From Bacillota bacterium (GTDB lineage: Bacteria; Bacillota; Clostridia; Oscillospirales; Oscillospiraceae), in the NCBI GenBank assembly GCA_023393155.1, contig JAEWML010000231.1, positions 1 through 5,014 of the forward strand: a stretch of DNA of 5,014 nt, in the 5' to 3' direction. Position 1 is the first letter of the stretch; every line of letters begins with the position of its first letter. Positions 1-5,014 of the stretch are shown here, one piece after another. The notes beneath the pieces were generated by a model that had not been told where the DNA came from, did no database searches, and was given only the letters and a program-made list of their open reading frames with translations. A program made the translations under genes and the position numbers.

Positions 1-1542
1 TTCAATCAGGTCGTTGGTCATGGCGGCCTCGCCGGTAATCAGGGCGCCGGGGTCATATTGCTTGAGGATTCCCCGCATCTGCGAAAGCTGGTCGGATACC
101 TCCTGAGACGCGGTGGCGTATTTGGAGTTTACCATCAGCATCTGCCAGCCGTCCTGCTTGAGCATGGTGCGCACCTCGTCGGGCACAAAAAACTCCGGAA
201 TCCCAATGCCCAGAAGGGAGTGATAGGATAGCACCGAGGTAATGCCGGGCAGGTTCTCAAGCTGGTTTTCCAGTTGATTCATGTCTGTTGCGGAGATGTC
301 GTCCCGCAAAAGGACAAAGTGGGACGTACCCATGTCAAAGTCGCTCTTCAGCTTTTCGTTGGCCACAATGGAGGGAAGATCCTGCGGCAGGGACTCATCC
401 AGCTTGTAATAGATGCCCGCGTGATTTTGCGCGTAAATGGCCGGCAGGAACATCAGAAGAGTCAGGCCCACGAAAACCCAGCGGTGTTTCAGGATGTGAA
501 CGTTGATTTTGTCAAAACTGGGAATCAGCGCTCTGTGCTTGTGCAGGTCGATTTGATTATCGAACAGCAGCACCAGAGACGGCAGCACCAAAATCACGGT
601 GGCGATGCCCAGCAGCACGCCCTTCGCCATGACGATGCCAATGTCCCGGCCCAGCGTCAGCCGCATGAAGCACAGGGCCAGAAAGCCCGCGATGGTGGTC
701 AGGCTGCTGCCGGAAAGAGAGGCAAATGCAGACACAATGGCCTCCGCCATGGCGTCGCGCTTATCCTCGTAATTGCCCCGTTCTTCCTCATATCGGTGGT
801 AAAGGAAGATGGAGTAGTCCATGGTAACGCCTAGCTGTAAAACGGCGGCGATAGCCTTGGTAAGATAGGAGATTTGGCCTAGAAAAATATTGGAGCCGAA
901 GTTGTAGATAACGGCAAGCCCAATGCTGGTAAGAAATATGAAGGGCAGCACCGTGGATTCCAGCGTCAGCGACATGGCCGCCAGCGCCAGAACAATCGCA
1001 AGGCCGACGAAAAGCGGAAGCTCGCTGTCCATCAGGTCCCGGGTATCCTTGATGACCACGGAAAAGCCCGCCAGAAAACATTTTTCGTTGCATACCGACC
1101 GCACCTGGTCGATGGCCTCCATCGTCTCGTCGGAGGCGCCGGGGTGGTCGTACTGAATCACCATCATCGTGGCGTCCCCAGAGAAAAACATGTCTTTCAG
1201 GTTGGCGGGGATAAAGTCGGTGGGAATCTGGATGCCCACCATGCTGCTGACCCAGATGGCATTGCTGACGCCGGGAATATCTTGAATTTCCTGAATCAGC
1301 CGGTTGCTGTATCCGGCGGGCATATTCTCCACGATCAGCATGCTGGTGGCCGCCATTTTAAACGGGTCCTCCAGCAGCTTTTCTCCCTGGGAGGATTCCG
1401 AGCTTTGGGGCAGGTAGGACAAAATGTCGTAGTTGACGCGGGTGGCCGCAAACCCGATTGCGGAAGGAATCAGCAGCAGGGCGGCAATGCCTGCCACCAG
1501 CTTGGGCCTGCGGGTCAGCCCGTGGGCAATTTTCTCAATCAC
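1..1542 (-). CDS. MMPL/RND-family membrane transporter, C-terminus beyond left edge
   Basis: I read 514 codons from a GTG at 1542 down to the window edge with no stop, so the gene is partial at its 3' end. The layout is that of an MMPL (RND-superfamily) exporter. TM1 is at about residues 14-33, followed by an extracytoplasmic domain at 34-173. Five more helices lie at about 176-194, 198-216, 226-246, 267-291 and 301-327. A seventh helix at 353-371 opens the second half, and the second extracytoplasmic domain runs on to the edge. The signature GVTMDYSIFLYHRYEEE at 239-254 carries the Asp242-Tyr243 pair, which in the family lies on the proton pathway. Family members export lipids, drugs or other amphipathic compounds by proton antiport; the substrate here is unknown. 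The GTG start is chosen because AGAAGG lies 9 nt upstream. It follows the secreted helical protein gene by 35 bp and is surely cotranscribed. The pair Cys151/Cys155 in the first outer domain is unusual. The family assignment is firm, the substrate is not known. Confidence 0.93.
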   Translation of the reverse strand, partial: MIEKIAHGLTRRPKLVAGIAALLLIPSAIGFAATRVNYDILSYLPQSSESSQGEKLLEDPFKMAATSMLIVENMPAGYSNRLIQEIQDIPGVSNAIWVSSMVGIQIPTDFIPANLKDMFFSGDATMMVIQYDHPGASDETMEAIDQVRSVCNEKCFLAGFSVVIKDTRDLMDSELPLFVGLAIVLALAAMSLTLESTVLPFIFLTSIGLAVIYNFGSNIFLGQISYLTKAIAAVLQLGVTMDYSIFLYHRYEEERGNYEDKRDAMAEAIVSAFASLSGSSLTTIAGFLALCFMRLTLGRDIGIVMAKGVLLGIATVILVLPSLVLLFDNQIDLHKHRALIPSFDKINVHILKHRWVFVGLTLLMFLPAIYAQNHAGIYYKLDESLPQDLPSIVANEKLKSDFDMGTSHFVLLRDDISATDMNQLENQLENLPGITSVLSYHSLLGIGIPEFFVPDEVRTMLKQDGWQMLMVNSKYATASQEVSDQLSQMRGILKQYDPGALITGEAAMTNDLIE

Positions 1543-1551
1543 AGGAATGCA

Positions 1552-1557
1552 CCTTCT
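1552..1557 (-). promoter_or_regulatory. Ribosome binding site of the MMPL gene
   Basis: AGAAGG on the minus strand, within the purine run AAGAAGAAGG, ends 9 nt before the GTG at 1542. It supports this non-ATG start; I see no in-frame ATG close upstream with a better site. It lies in the 35-bp gap after the preceding gene's stop, consistent with independent initiation on one operon mRNA. Confidence 0.7.
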
Positions 1558-1577
1558 TCTTTCATACCGGCAGTCCC

Positions 1578-3806
1578 TCAGTGGAAAATCCCGGTGATTG
1601 AGGACCAAAGGTCATGGAACATCTGGCCCACGCGACTCCCAAAGCTGCCCTTGTCGGCGGCGGAGGGCGTAATTTCTTCCTCCTCCTTGTCGGGCACCTT
1701 AATCTCCTGAGAGCGGATCAGCACCTGTATACTCTGGGGCGCGGGGTTCTGACCCGAGGTCAGCGACTGGGCCGGAGCGGTGCTGTCCATGTTCAGCAGG
1801 TTATCCACATCGCCCGTGTGTTCGTGCCACGTATCTGTGATGATGCTGTCCAGGCTGTTTTTCGCGGATTTGATGTCCTTGCTGGTGGCAAGGGCGGCGG
1901 CGGTCTGGCGCAGGGAGGCGGCCAGCCCCTCCAGCGTCTGCTTAGTGCCCTCATCCAGTTGCTCGCCGGAGGTTCGGGCCAGAGCTTCCGTGTCGGAAAT
2001 CAGTTTTTCCGCGTTGCGGATAGAGCCTGCCGCAGTGACGCTTAAATCCTCCAGGGTTTTGAGGCTTTCCTGTGCCTTGGGCTCGTAAGTACTCAAAAGA
2101 GTTTGCAGCTCGCCCACCTTTCCGAGAAGCGTATCCGCCTTGCTTGTGGCGGACTGCCCAATGTGGGCCAGGTCCTCCACATTGTCCAGAAGGTTGTACA
2201 GCGCGCCCATTTCATCGCAGATATAAGCCAGCCTGCTCACCACGTCGGCGGTGGGACCGGCAATGCCGTTAAGCGTTGAGTTAACCTCCTGCGTGGTGCC
2301 GTTCAGGGCCTCCAGCACCGCGTCCACGGACCCGGAGTTATCCAGCAAAAAGTCAAAGGAATCCGCGCCCATCTGCTGCCGCTTTTCATAGACCTGCATC
2401 AGGCTTGCGTAGTTGTCTGACTGGCCGCTTGCCGAGAGCACTGCCAGCACGTAATCGTTAAAACTGGCACCTGCGGGAAGACTGCCGGATAAAGTGGGGT
2501 CTGCATCATAGCCATTTTTTAAGTTCACCACGGTATCCCGAGCCTGACGCAGGGTGGCAATGTCGCCATAGCCCGCCAGGGGAGAGCTGACGGAGGGAAT
2601 ATTATCCATATTCCGCAGCGCGTTTCTTAAGCTTTCCAGATTGCCGCTGAGGCGCTTCATCTCAACGGTTAGGTCCCGGAGATCGCCGCTGCTCTTCTCC
2701 AAATTATTGAGTGCGTTTTTGGTTTGGGACAGCTCGGTCTTCAGCGAGACGGCCGTGTCGCTCATGGTCTGCAAAATGCCCTTTGATTTCGTCAGCGTTT
2801 CGCCAGCGGCCTGTATCTGCTCCGCCACCGGGTCCAGCAGGGCCGCAATGCTTTCCATGTCCAGCTTGGAGGTGTCGATTCCGTCGTAGATTGCGCCCTT
2901 TCCGGCGGAAATGGTGCCTCGGGCCTTGTTCAGTGCGTCAAGACCCTTGGCGCTGGAATAAAGGCTGCCGGTCATGCTGCTCAGGGCGTCCAGCGTGGTG
3001 TCGAGGCTGTTGTTAAGCTTTTCGTAATCGTCCTCCAGCTCGTCCTTGCGGTCGCTCAGCTTCGCAATTTGGTCAAGCTGCGCCAGCGTGGCGGGAAGCA
3101 TCATAAACGTCATGCCGCCAAAGGAGAAATTTTCGGAGCCAACCTCAATGGTAAAGTGCTGCTCCTCCCCCGGCAGGGCTAAGAACAGCACTGTCCGCAG
3201 ATTACCCACCAGTTGGACCTGCGCGCCCTTTGCCTTCAGAGAAAGGATGTCGTCCTGATTAAACAGGGCCATGGCCTCCAGCGTATAGTTGTTTTTTGCG
3301 TAGTCGCTGGCGTTTTCATTGGGAATGATGTCCAGATTGATGTTCACCACGCCGGTTTTTCCCGCCAAGTCCTCCGCCTTCGTGGGGACGCCGTTGAGCG
3401 TATAGGACAGGGCAATGGTCCAGGGCAGGGCGGCAAACGGCGCGGCGGTCTTTCCCTCGAAATAAAAGTGGGAGGGCGCATTGGCCTTGCTGAAATCAAA
3501 GGTGGTGGTATCGTCTTTCTCGGCAGGAATCGTGCCGTCGGTCAGATTTACCACCTCGTCGTAGGTGCCGTAATCCGTGAAGGCCGTGGCGCCGTTGAGA
3601 GCATAGCTTTTAACCACGCTGCCCTGCGTCAGGTTTCCGTAGTAATCCAGCGTGGCGTAATACGCCTCGTCGTAAGTAGGTGCCACGCCATCGCCGATTT
3701 TTTCCGCCGCGCCCACGGGGATAAGCGCCGCCGGAAGCGCCGCCGCCAGCATCAGGGCAAGCGCGCGTGTAAACCGGGAAGCGCGGAAGGGGGATTTGTA
3801 AACCAT
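1578..3806 (-). CDS. Exported coiled-coil protein, probable partner of the MMPL exporter
   Basis: This is a 742-residue protein starting at the ATG at 3806, which has GAGAGGAG 7 nt upstream. An in-frame ATG at 3833 lacks such a site and would add nine residues in front of the signal peptide. Residues 1-34 are a signal peptide: a basic start (Lys4, Arg8, Arg11, Arg14), a hydrophobic core at 15-31, and a VGA/AE cleavage site near 33-34. Residues 40-240 look beta-rich, with the stretches LPWTIALSYTLNGV (127-140) and EDLAGKTGVVNINL (145-158). These resemble, from memory, an uncharacterised clostridial family found beside MMPL pumps, loosely like YhgE/Pip-type extracytoplasmic proteins. Residues 241-660 are mostly helical, with heptad-like stretches at 245-400 and 490-655 split by a less regular part around 402-480. 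A Pro/Ser-rich linker (about 676-720) leads to an amphipathic helix at 724-741. No catalytic motif is seen. It is first in an operon with the pump, so I infer an adaptor or substrate-handling role outside the membrane. The function is unproven. Confidence 0.88.
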   Translation of the reverse strand: MVYKSPFRASRFTRALALMLAAALPAALIPVGAAEKIGDGVAPTYDEAYYATLDYYGNLTQGSVVKSYALNGATAFTDYGTYDEVVNLTDGTIPAEKDDTTTFDFSKANAPSHFYFEGKTAAPFAALPWTIALSYTLNGVPTKAEDLAGKTGVVNINLDIIPNENASDYAKNNYTLEAMALFNQDDILSLKAKGAQVQLVGNLRTVLFLALPGEEQHFTIEVGSENFSFGGMTFMMLPATLAQLDQIAKLSDRKDELEDDYEKLNNSLDTTLDALSSMTGSLYSSAKGLDALNKARGTISAGKGAIYDGIDTSKLDMESIAALLDPVAEQIQAAGETLTKSKGILQTMSDTAVSLKTELSQTKNALNNLEKSSGDLRDLTVEMKRLSGNLESLRNALRNMDNIPSVSSPLAGYGDIATLRQARDTVVNLKNGYDADPTLSGSLPAGASFNDYVLAVLSASGQSDNYASLMQVYEKRQQMGADSFDFLLDNSGSVDAVLEALNGTTQEVNSTLNGIAGPTADVVSRLAYICDEMGALYNLLDNVEDLAHIGQSATSKADTLLGKVGELQTLLSTYEPKAQESLKTLEDLSVTAAGSIRNAEKLISDTEALARTSGEQLDEGTKQTLEGLAASLRQTAAALATSKDIKSAKNSLDSIITDTWHEHTGDVDNLLNMDSTAPAQSLTSGQNPAPQSIQVLIRSQEIKVPDKEEEEITPSAADKGSFGSRVGQMFHDLWSSITGIFH

Positions 3807-3813
3807 GAAAATG

Positions 3814-3821
3814 CTCCTCTC
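3814..3821 (-). promoter_or_regulatory. Ribosome binding site of the exported helical protein
   Basis: GAGAGGAG on the minus strand lies 7 nt before the ATG at 3806. This near-ideal site decides the start in favour of 3806 over the in-frame ATG at 3833, which is preceded only by AT-rich sequence. The shorter protein also begins directly with a normal signal-peptide n-region. Confidence 0.8.
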
Positions 3822-3840
3822 AATTATGAACATATGTACG

Positions 3841-3858
3841 TTAATAAAATTATGTTAA
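3841..3858. promoter_or_regulatory. 18-bp imperfect palindrome, candidate TetR operator
   Basis: TTAATAAAATTATGTTAA pairs with itself at 7 of 9 positions (outer TTAA/TTAA plus inner matches). It lies about 10-27 nt downstream of the predicted start of the minus-strand operon transcript, a usual place for a TetR-type repressor to block elongation or polymerase binding. The region is very AT-rich, so such symmetry can arise by chance. No close second copy is visible at the tetR promoter. Confidence 0.35.
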
Positions 3859-3874
3859 TTTTGCATCAGAGAGA

Positions 3875-3903
3875 ATTATAGTCCGGTTTACTTTAAAAAG
3901 CAA
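3875..3903 (-). promoter_or_regulatory. Promoter of the exporter operon (sigma-A type)
   Basis: On the minus strand a -35 box TTGCTT (3903-3898) and a perfect -10 box TATAAT (3880-3875) are separated by exactly 17 bp. Transcription should start near 3868 and give a leader of about 62 nt before the ATG at 3806. It is the only strong promoter-like match I found upstream of the operon on this strand. Confidence 0.78.
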
Positions 3904-3920
3904 TAGCTCCAAGCAAAAAT

Positions 3921-3956
3921 AATCAACAATTTCTCATTAAAATATTTTTGTTGATT
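3921..3956. repeat. 9-bp inverted repeat between the divergent promoters, candidate operator
   Basis: AATCAACAA (3921-3929) and its exact complement TTGTTGATT (3948-3956) are separated by 18 bp of AT-rich DNA. The right arm fully contains the -35 box of the tetR promoter (3951-3956). The left arm sits about 18 bp upstream of the -35 box of the opposite promoter. A protein bound here could repress tetR and affect the operon. Arms centred 27 bp apart are wider than a typical single TetR operator, so they could be two half-sites or an unrelated hairpin. The match is exact; the role is inferred. Confidence 0.45.
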
Positions 3957-3979
3957 TTTAAACAGAGTTGAATTATAAT
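3951..3979 (+). promoter_or_regulatory. Promoter of the tetR-family gene (sigma-A type)
   Basis: TTGATT (3951-3956) and a perfect TATAAT (3974-3979) are spaced by 17 bp. Transcription should start near 3986, leaving a leader of about 150 nt before the ATG at 4136. It is back-to-back with the operon promoter, with 47 bp between the two -35 boxes. This is the classic arrangement for a regulator controlling a divergent target. The -35 box overlaps one arm of an inverted repeat, which suggests autoregulation. Confidence 0.75.
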
Positions 3980-4040
3980 AGCCGCAAGCGGCCATATTGG
4001 AACCGCTGTGTATTTTAAGCAAAAGACGGCTGAATTTTTC

Positions 4041-4074
4041 GGCCCCGCCGGGGTGTTCCGCGGCGGCGTGGGCC
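4041..4074 (+). other. GC-rich hairpin in the tetR leader
   Basis: GGCCCCGCCG (4041-4050) pairs over 10 bp with CGGCG-T-GGGCC (4064-4074), with one bulged T and a 13-nt loop. All ten pairs are G-C, so it should be very stable in RNA. It lies 48 nt upstream of the ribosome binding site. There is no T-run after it, so it is not an intrinsic terminator. It might shape mRNA stability or translation of the regulator. The rest of the leader (3986-4040) shows nothing I can name. Confidence 0.4.
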
Positions 4075-4121
4075 TGCGGGGATACCCATGGTGAAGAGGG
4101 CTGCGGATTCACTTTTATGTG

Positions 4122-4128
4122 AAAGGGG
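4122..4128 (+). promoter_or_regulatory. Ribosome binding site of the tetR-family gene
   Basis: AAAGGGG is 7 nt before the ATG at 4136. An in-frame ATG at 4088 would add 16 residues ahead of the usual TetR N-terminus. It has only a weaker GCGGGG a few bases upstream, so 4136 is preferred. Confidence 0.7.
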
Positions 4129-4135
4129 CATAAAC

Positions 4136-4735
4136 ATGGTGGAAAAAGGAGAGGATCGGCGGTCGCGCCGCTCTCAAAAACTGCTGAAAAAGGGGCTGCT
4201 GGAGCTGATGCTGGAAAAAAAGTTTTCCGCCATCTCCGTGCGGGACGTAACGGAGCGGGCGGATATGAACCGGGGGACGTTTTACCTTCATTATCCGGAT
4301 ACCACCGCGCTGCTTCAAAGCGTGGAAACGGACATGCTGGCGGAGGCGCAGCTTCTGATTGACGAGCATGTGGCGGAGTTTGAAGCGGGCGGCTCCCTGC
4401 GCCCGGTGTTTAAACCGATTCTGGACTACATTGTGAAGCATCGCCCGGAATTTGAGGTGCTGTTTGCGAATAATTCCACCAGCAATTTTACCGATAGGCT
4501 TCAGGAGCTGATTTACCGCAACGGCGTCAGCCTTGTGCGGGCAAAGTTTCACACGGCGTCTTCAGCGCAGATGGATTTTCTGATCAGCTTTATCGGGTAC
4601 GGGCTGATCGGCCTGATTAAAACGTGGTTCGATCAGGATATGGTTCTGCCCAGAGAGGATTTGGTTCGGCAGGCGGACTGTCTGGTCAACGGCGCTGCAA
4701 TGGGGATTCTTTCCAGCACAGGCGAATTTAAATAG
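4136..4735 (+). CDS. TetR/AcrR-family transcriptional regulator (DhaS-like C-terminal domain)
   Basis: The protein is 199 residues, normal for the family. Residues 11-60 form the DNA-binding domain, with the helix-turn-helix at about 33-55 (ISVRDVTERADMNRGTFYLHY) ending in the hallmark GTFYLHY. The basic N-terminus (Arg8, 9, 11, 12) is typical of a DNA-contacting arm. The C-terminal ligand/dimer domain ends with FLISFIGYGLIGLIKTWF (148-165) followed by a Pro-Arg-Glu-Asp-Leu stretch (172-176). This is the pattern of the TetR_C_8 type seen in DhaS-like regulators of Firmicutes. The gene diverges from the exporter operon across a shared promoter region. The natural inference is that it represses the pump operon and itself, and releases DNA on binding a pump substrate. 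The ligand cannot be told from sequence. Despite the DhaS-like domain, no dihydroxyacetone kinase gene is here, so a role in that pathway is not suggested. Confidence 0.92.
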   Translation: MVEKGEDRRSRRSQKLLKKGLLELMLEKKFSAISVRDVTERADMNRGTFYLHYPDTTALLQSVETDMLAEAQLLIDEHVAEFEAGGSLRPVFKPILDYIVKHRPEFEVLFANNSTSNFTDRLQELIYRNGVSLVRAKFHTASSAQMDFLISFIGYGLIGLIKTWFDQDMVLPREDLVRQADCLVNGAAMGILSSTGEFK

Positions 4736-4762
4736 GATGAAATGCCGGATGACGGCGCAGAA

Positions 4763-4795
4763 ACGGGGGAAAACGCCTCAGGCGTTTTCCCCCGT
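4763..4795 (+). terminator. Perfect 15-bp hairpin after tetR, likely terminator
   Basis: ACGGGGGAAAACGCC (4763-4777) and its exact complement (4781-4795) flank a 3-nt loop TCA. It starts 28 bp after the tetR stop. The following bases GGGTTTCATT are a poor T-tract, so termination may be incomplete or assisted. Being symmetric, it could also stop read-through from the opposite strand, though the T-tract is equally weak there. Confidence 0.65.
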
Positions 4796-4822
4796 GGGTT
4801 TCATTGACGCAATACTTGATTC

Positions 4823-4848
4823 AAAAAAGCGTTTCCGGTCCCAAAACG
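4823..4848 (-). terminator. Weak minus-strand hairpin with T-run, possible backup terminator
   Basis: On the minus strand CGTTT (4848-4844) pairs with AAACG (4834-4830) around a short loop, and six Ts follow one base later (4828-4823). The 5-bp stem is weak. It lies directly downstream of the better minus-strand terminator at 4849-4868, and may act as a second stop. Confidence 0.35.
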
Positions 4849-4868
4849 AAAAAAGGCCGCGCAGCCTT
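4849..4868 (-). terminator. Intrinsic terminator on the minus strand
   Basis: On the minus strand AAGGC (4868-4864), loop TGCGCG, and GCCTT (4857-4853) form a compact GC-rich stem that runs into six Ts (4854-4849). This is the standard intrinsic terminator form for a transcript entering from the right edge. It implies a minus-strand gene ending between here and the edge, matching the partial reading frame that stops at 4961. Confidence 0.6.
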
Positions 4869-4870
4869 CC

Positions 4871-4904
4871 CCACGGTGTTATAGGGACATTTTCTAAACC
4901 GTGG
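4871..4904. repeat. Inverted repeat with 7-bp arms
   Basis: CCACGGT (4871-4877) and ACCGTGG (4898-4904) are exact complements. Pairing extends by TTA/TAA (4879-4881 with 4895-4897) if one G is bulged, leaving a 13-nt loop. No T-run follows on either strand, so on its own it is not a terminator. It may stabilise the 3' end of the minus-strand transcript or mark the end of an unseen element. Confidence 0.4.
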
Positions 4905-4922
4905 TGAAGTGGCGGTATGTAT

Positions 4923-4952
4923 CGGCAGACAGTGAGTATTCGCTGTCTGCCG
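4923..4952. repeat. Perfect 10-bp inverted repeat just past the right-edge gene
   Basis: CGGCAGACAG (4923-4932) and CTGTCTGCCG (4943-4952) flank a 10-nt loop. It begins 8 bp after the stop codon of the partial minus-strand frame at 4961. No T-run follows on the minus strand; on the plus strand GTTTACCGTTT follows. It is probably a 3'-end stem-loop of the right-edge gene, with termination completed at 4849-4868. Confidence 0.5.
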
Positions 4953-4960
4953 TTTACCGT

Positions 4961-5014
4961 TTATGCTACTTCTATCGATGCTTGCGGTATATCTTGCTTT
5001 TCTGCCTGCTCAAT
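4961..5014 (-). CDS. Possible C-terminal end of a gene entering from the right edge
   Basis: The minus strand is open from the edge for 17 codons to a TAA at 4963-4961, reading IEQAEKQDIPQASIEVA. The composition is polar and protein-like, but the stretch is too short to identify. Support comes from context: a perfect stem-loop 8 bp after the stop and an intrinsic terminator on the same strand at 4849-4868. A frame of this length is common by chance. The opposite strand also has an open run (ATG at 4963, hydrophobic) but no ribosome binding site. Confidence 0.35.
   Translation of the reverse strand: MEQAEKQDIPQASIEVA

Noticed and set aside
274..834. 186-codon open frame on the plus strand
   Set aside because: It lies wholly antisense to the MMPL gene, whose frame gives clear membrane helices and the family motif. 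The plus-strand product is rich in His, Gln and Arg, typical of a shadow frame in GC-rich DNA.
3213..3881. 222-codon open frame on the plus strand
   Set aside because: It is antisense to the start of the exported helical protein and runs through that gene's signal peptide, ribosome binding site and promoter -10. No protein family is recognisable in it.
3981..3992. Short palindrome GCCGCAAGCGGC as an operator or hairpin
   Set aside because: It straddles the predicted tetR transcription start, so it cannot fully form in RNA. A 5-bp arm with a 2-nt centre is weak evidence for an operator.
3888..4112. 74-codon open frame on the minus strand in the divergent gap
   Set aside because: It covers the tetR promoter and leader, begins near the leader's GC-rich stretch without a convincing ribosome binding site, and its product resembles no family.
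4115..4552. 145-codon open frame on the minus strand
   Set aside because: It is antisense to the helix-turn-helix and core of the TetR gene, with a basic, low-information product.
4963..5014. Plus-strand hydrophobic start (ATG at 4963, reading like a signal peptide)
   Set aside because: There is no ribosome binding site upstream and no promoter in the gap; instead it follows a stem-loop. The minus-strand frame with its downstream terminator explains the same bases better.
1..5014. CRISPR array, tRNA or rRNA gene
   Set aside because: I saw no regularly spaced repeats, no cloverleaf with a CCA-type end and no rRNA-like stretch on either strand.

Overview
The window looks like chromosomal DNA of a low-GC-lineage (Firmicutes/Clostridia-type) anaerobe with fairly GC-rich genes, for example from the Oscillospiraceae. 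This placement is an inference. It rests on strong purine-rich ribosome binding sites, sigma-A-like promoters in an AT-rich gap between GC-rich genes, a TetR regulator of the DhaS-like C-terminal type, and the pairing of an MMPL exporter with a secreted helical protein of a kind I remember from clostridial genomes. No species can be named from the sequence alone.

Layout. Positions 1-3806 hold a two-gene operon on the minus strand. The promoter-proximal gene (3806 to 1578) encodes a 742-residue exported protein with a beta-rich N-terminal domain, a long helical/coiled-coil body and a short amphipathic C-terminus. After 35 bp comes an MMPL/RND-type membrane transporter (1542 to 1), whose last part lies beyond the left edge. 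Positions 3807-4135 are an AT-rich divergent control region. Two canonical promoters face away from each other there (minus strand TTGCTT-17-TATAAT, plus strand TTGATT-17-TATAAT). Inverted repeats lie between and beside them, and a GC-rich hairpin sits in the plus-strand leader. Positions 4136-4735 encode a 199-residue TetR-family regulator. Positions 4736-4960 hold no gene but a cluster of hairpins and terminators, including a perfect 15-bp stem just after tetR and a minus-strand terminator serving a gene that enters from the right edge. The last 18 codons of that gene are probably 4961-5014.

How it fits together (inference). The TetR protein probably binds operators in the divergent region and represses both itself and the exporter operon until a hydrophobic ligand is sensed. 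The MMPL pump would use the proton gradient to move a lipid-like or amphipathic compound out of the membrane. The secreted coiled-coil protein, made first from the same mRNA, is the likely extracytoplasmic partner of the pump. It is the least understood and most interesting item here.
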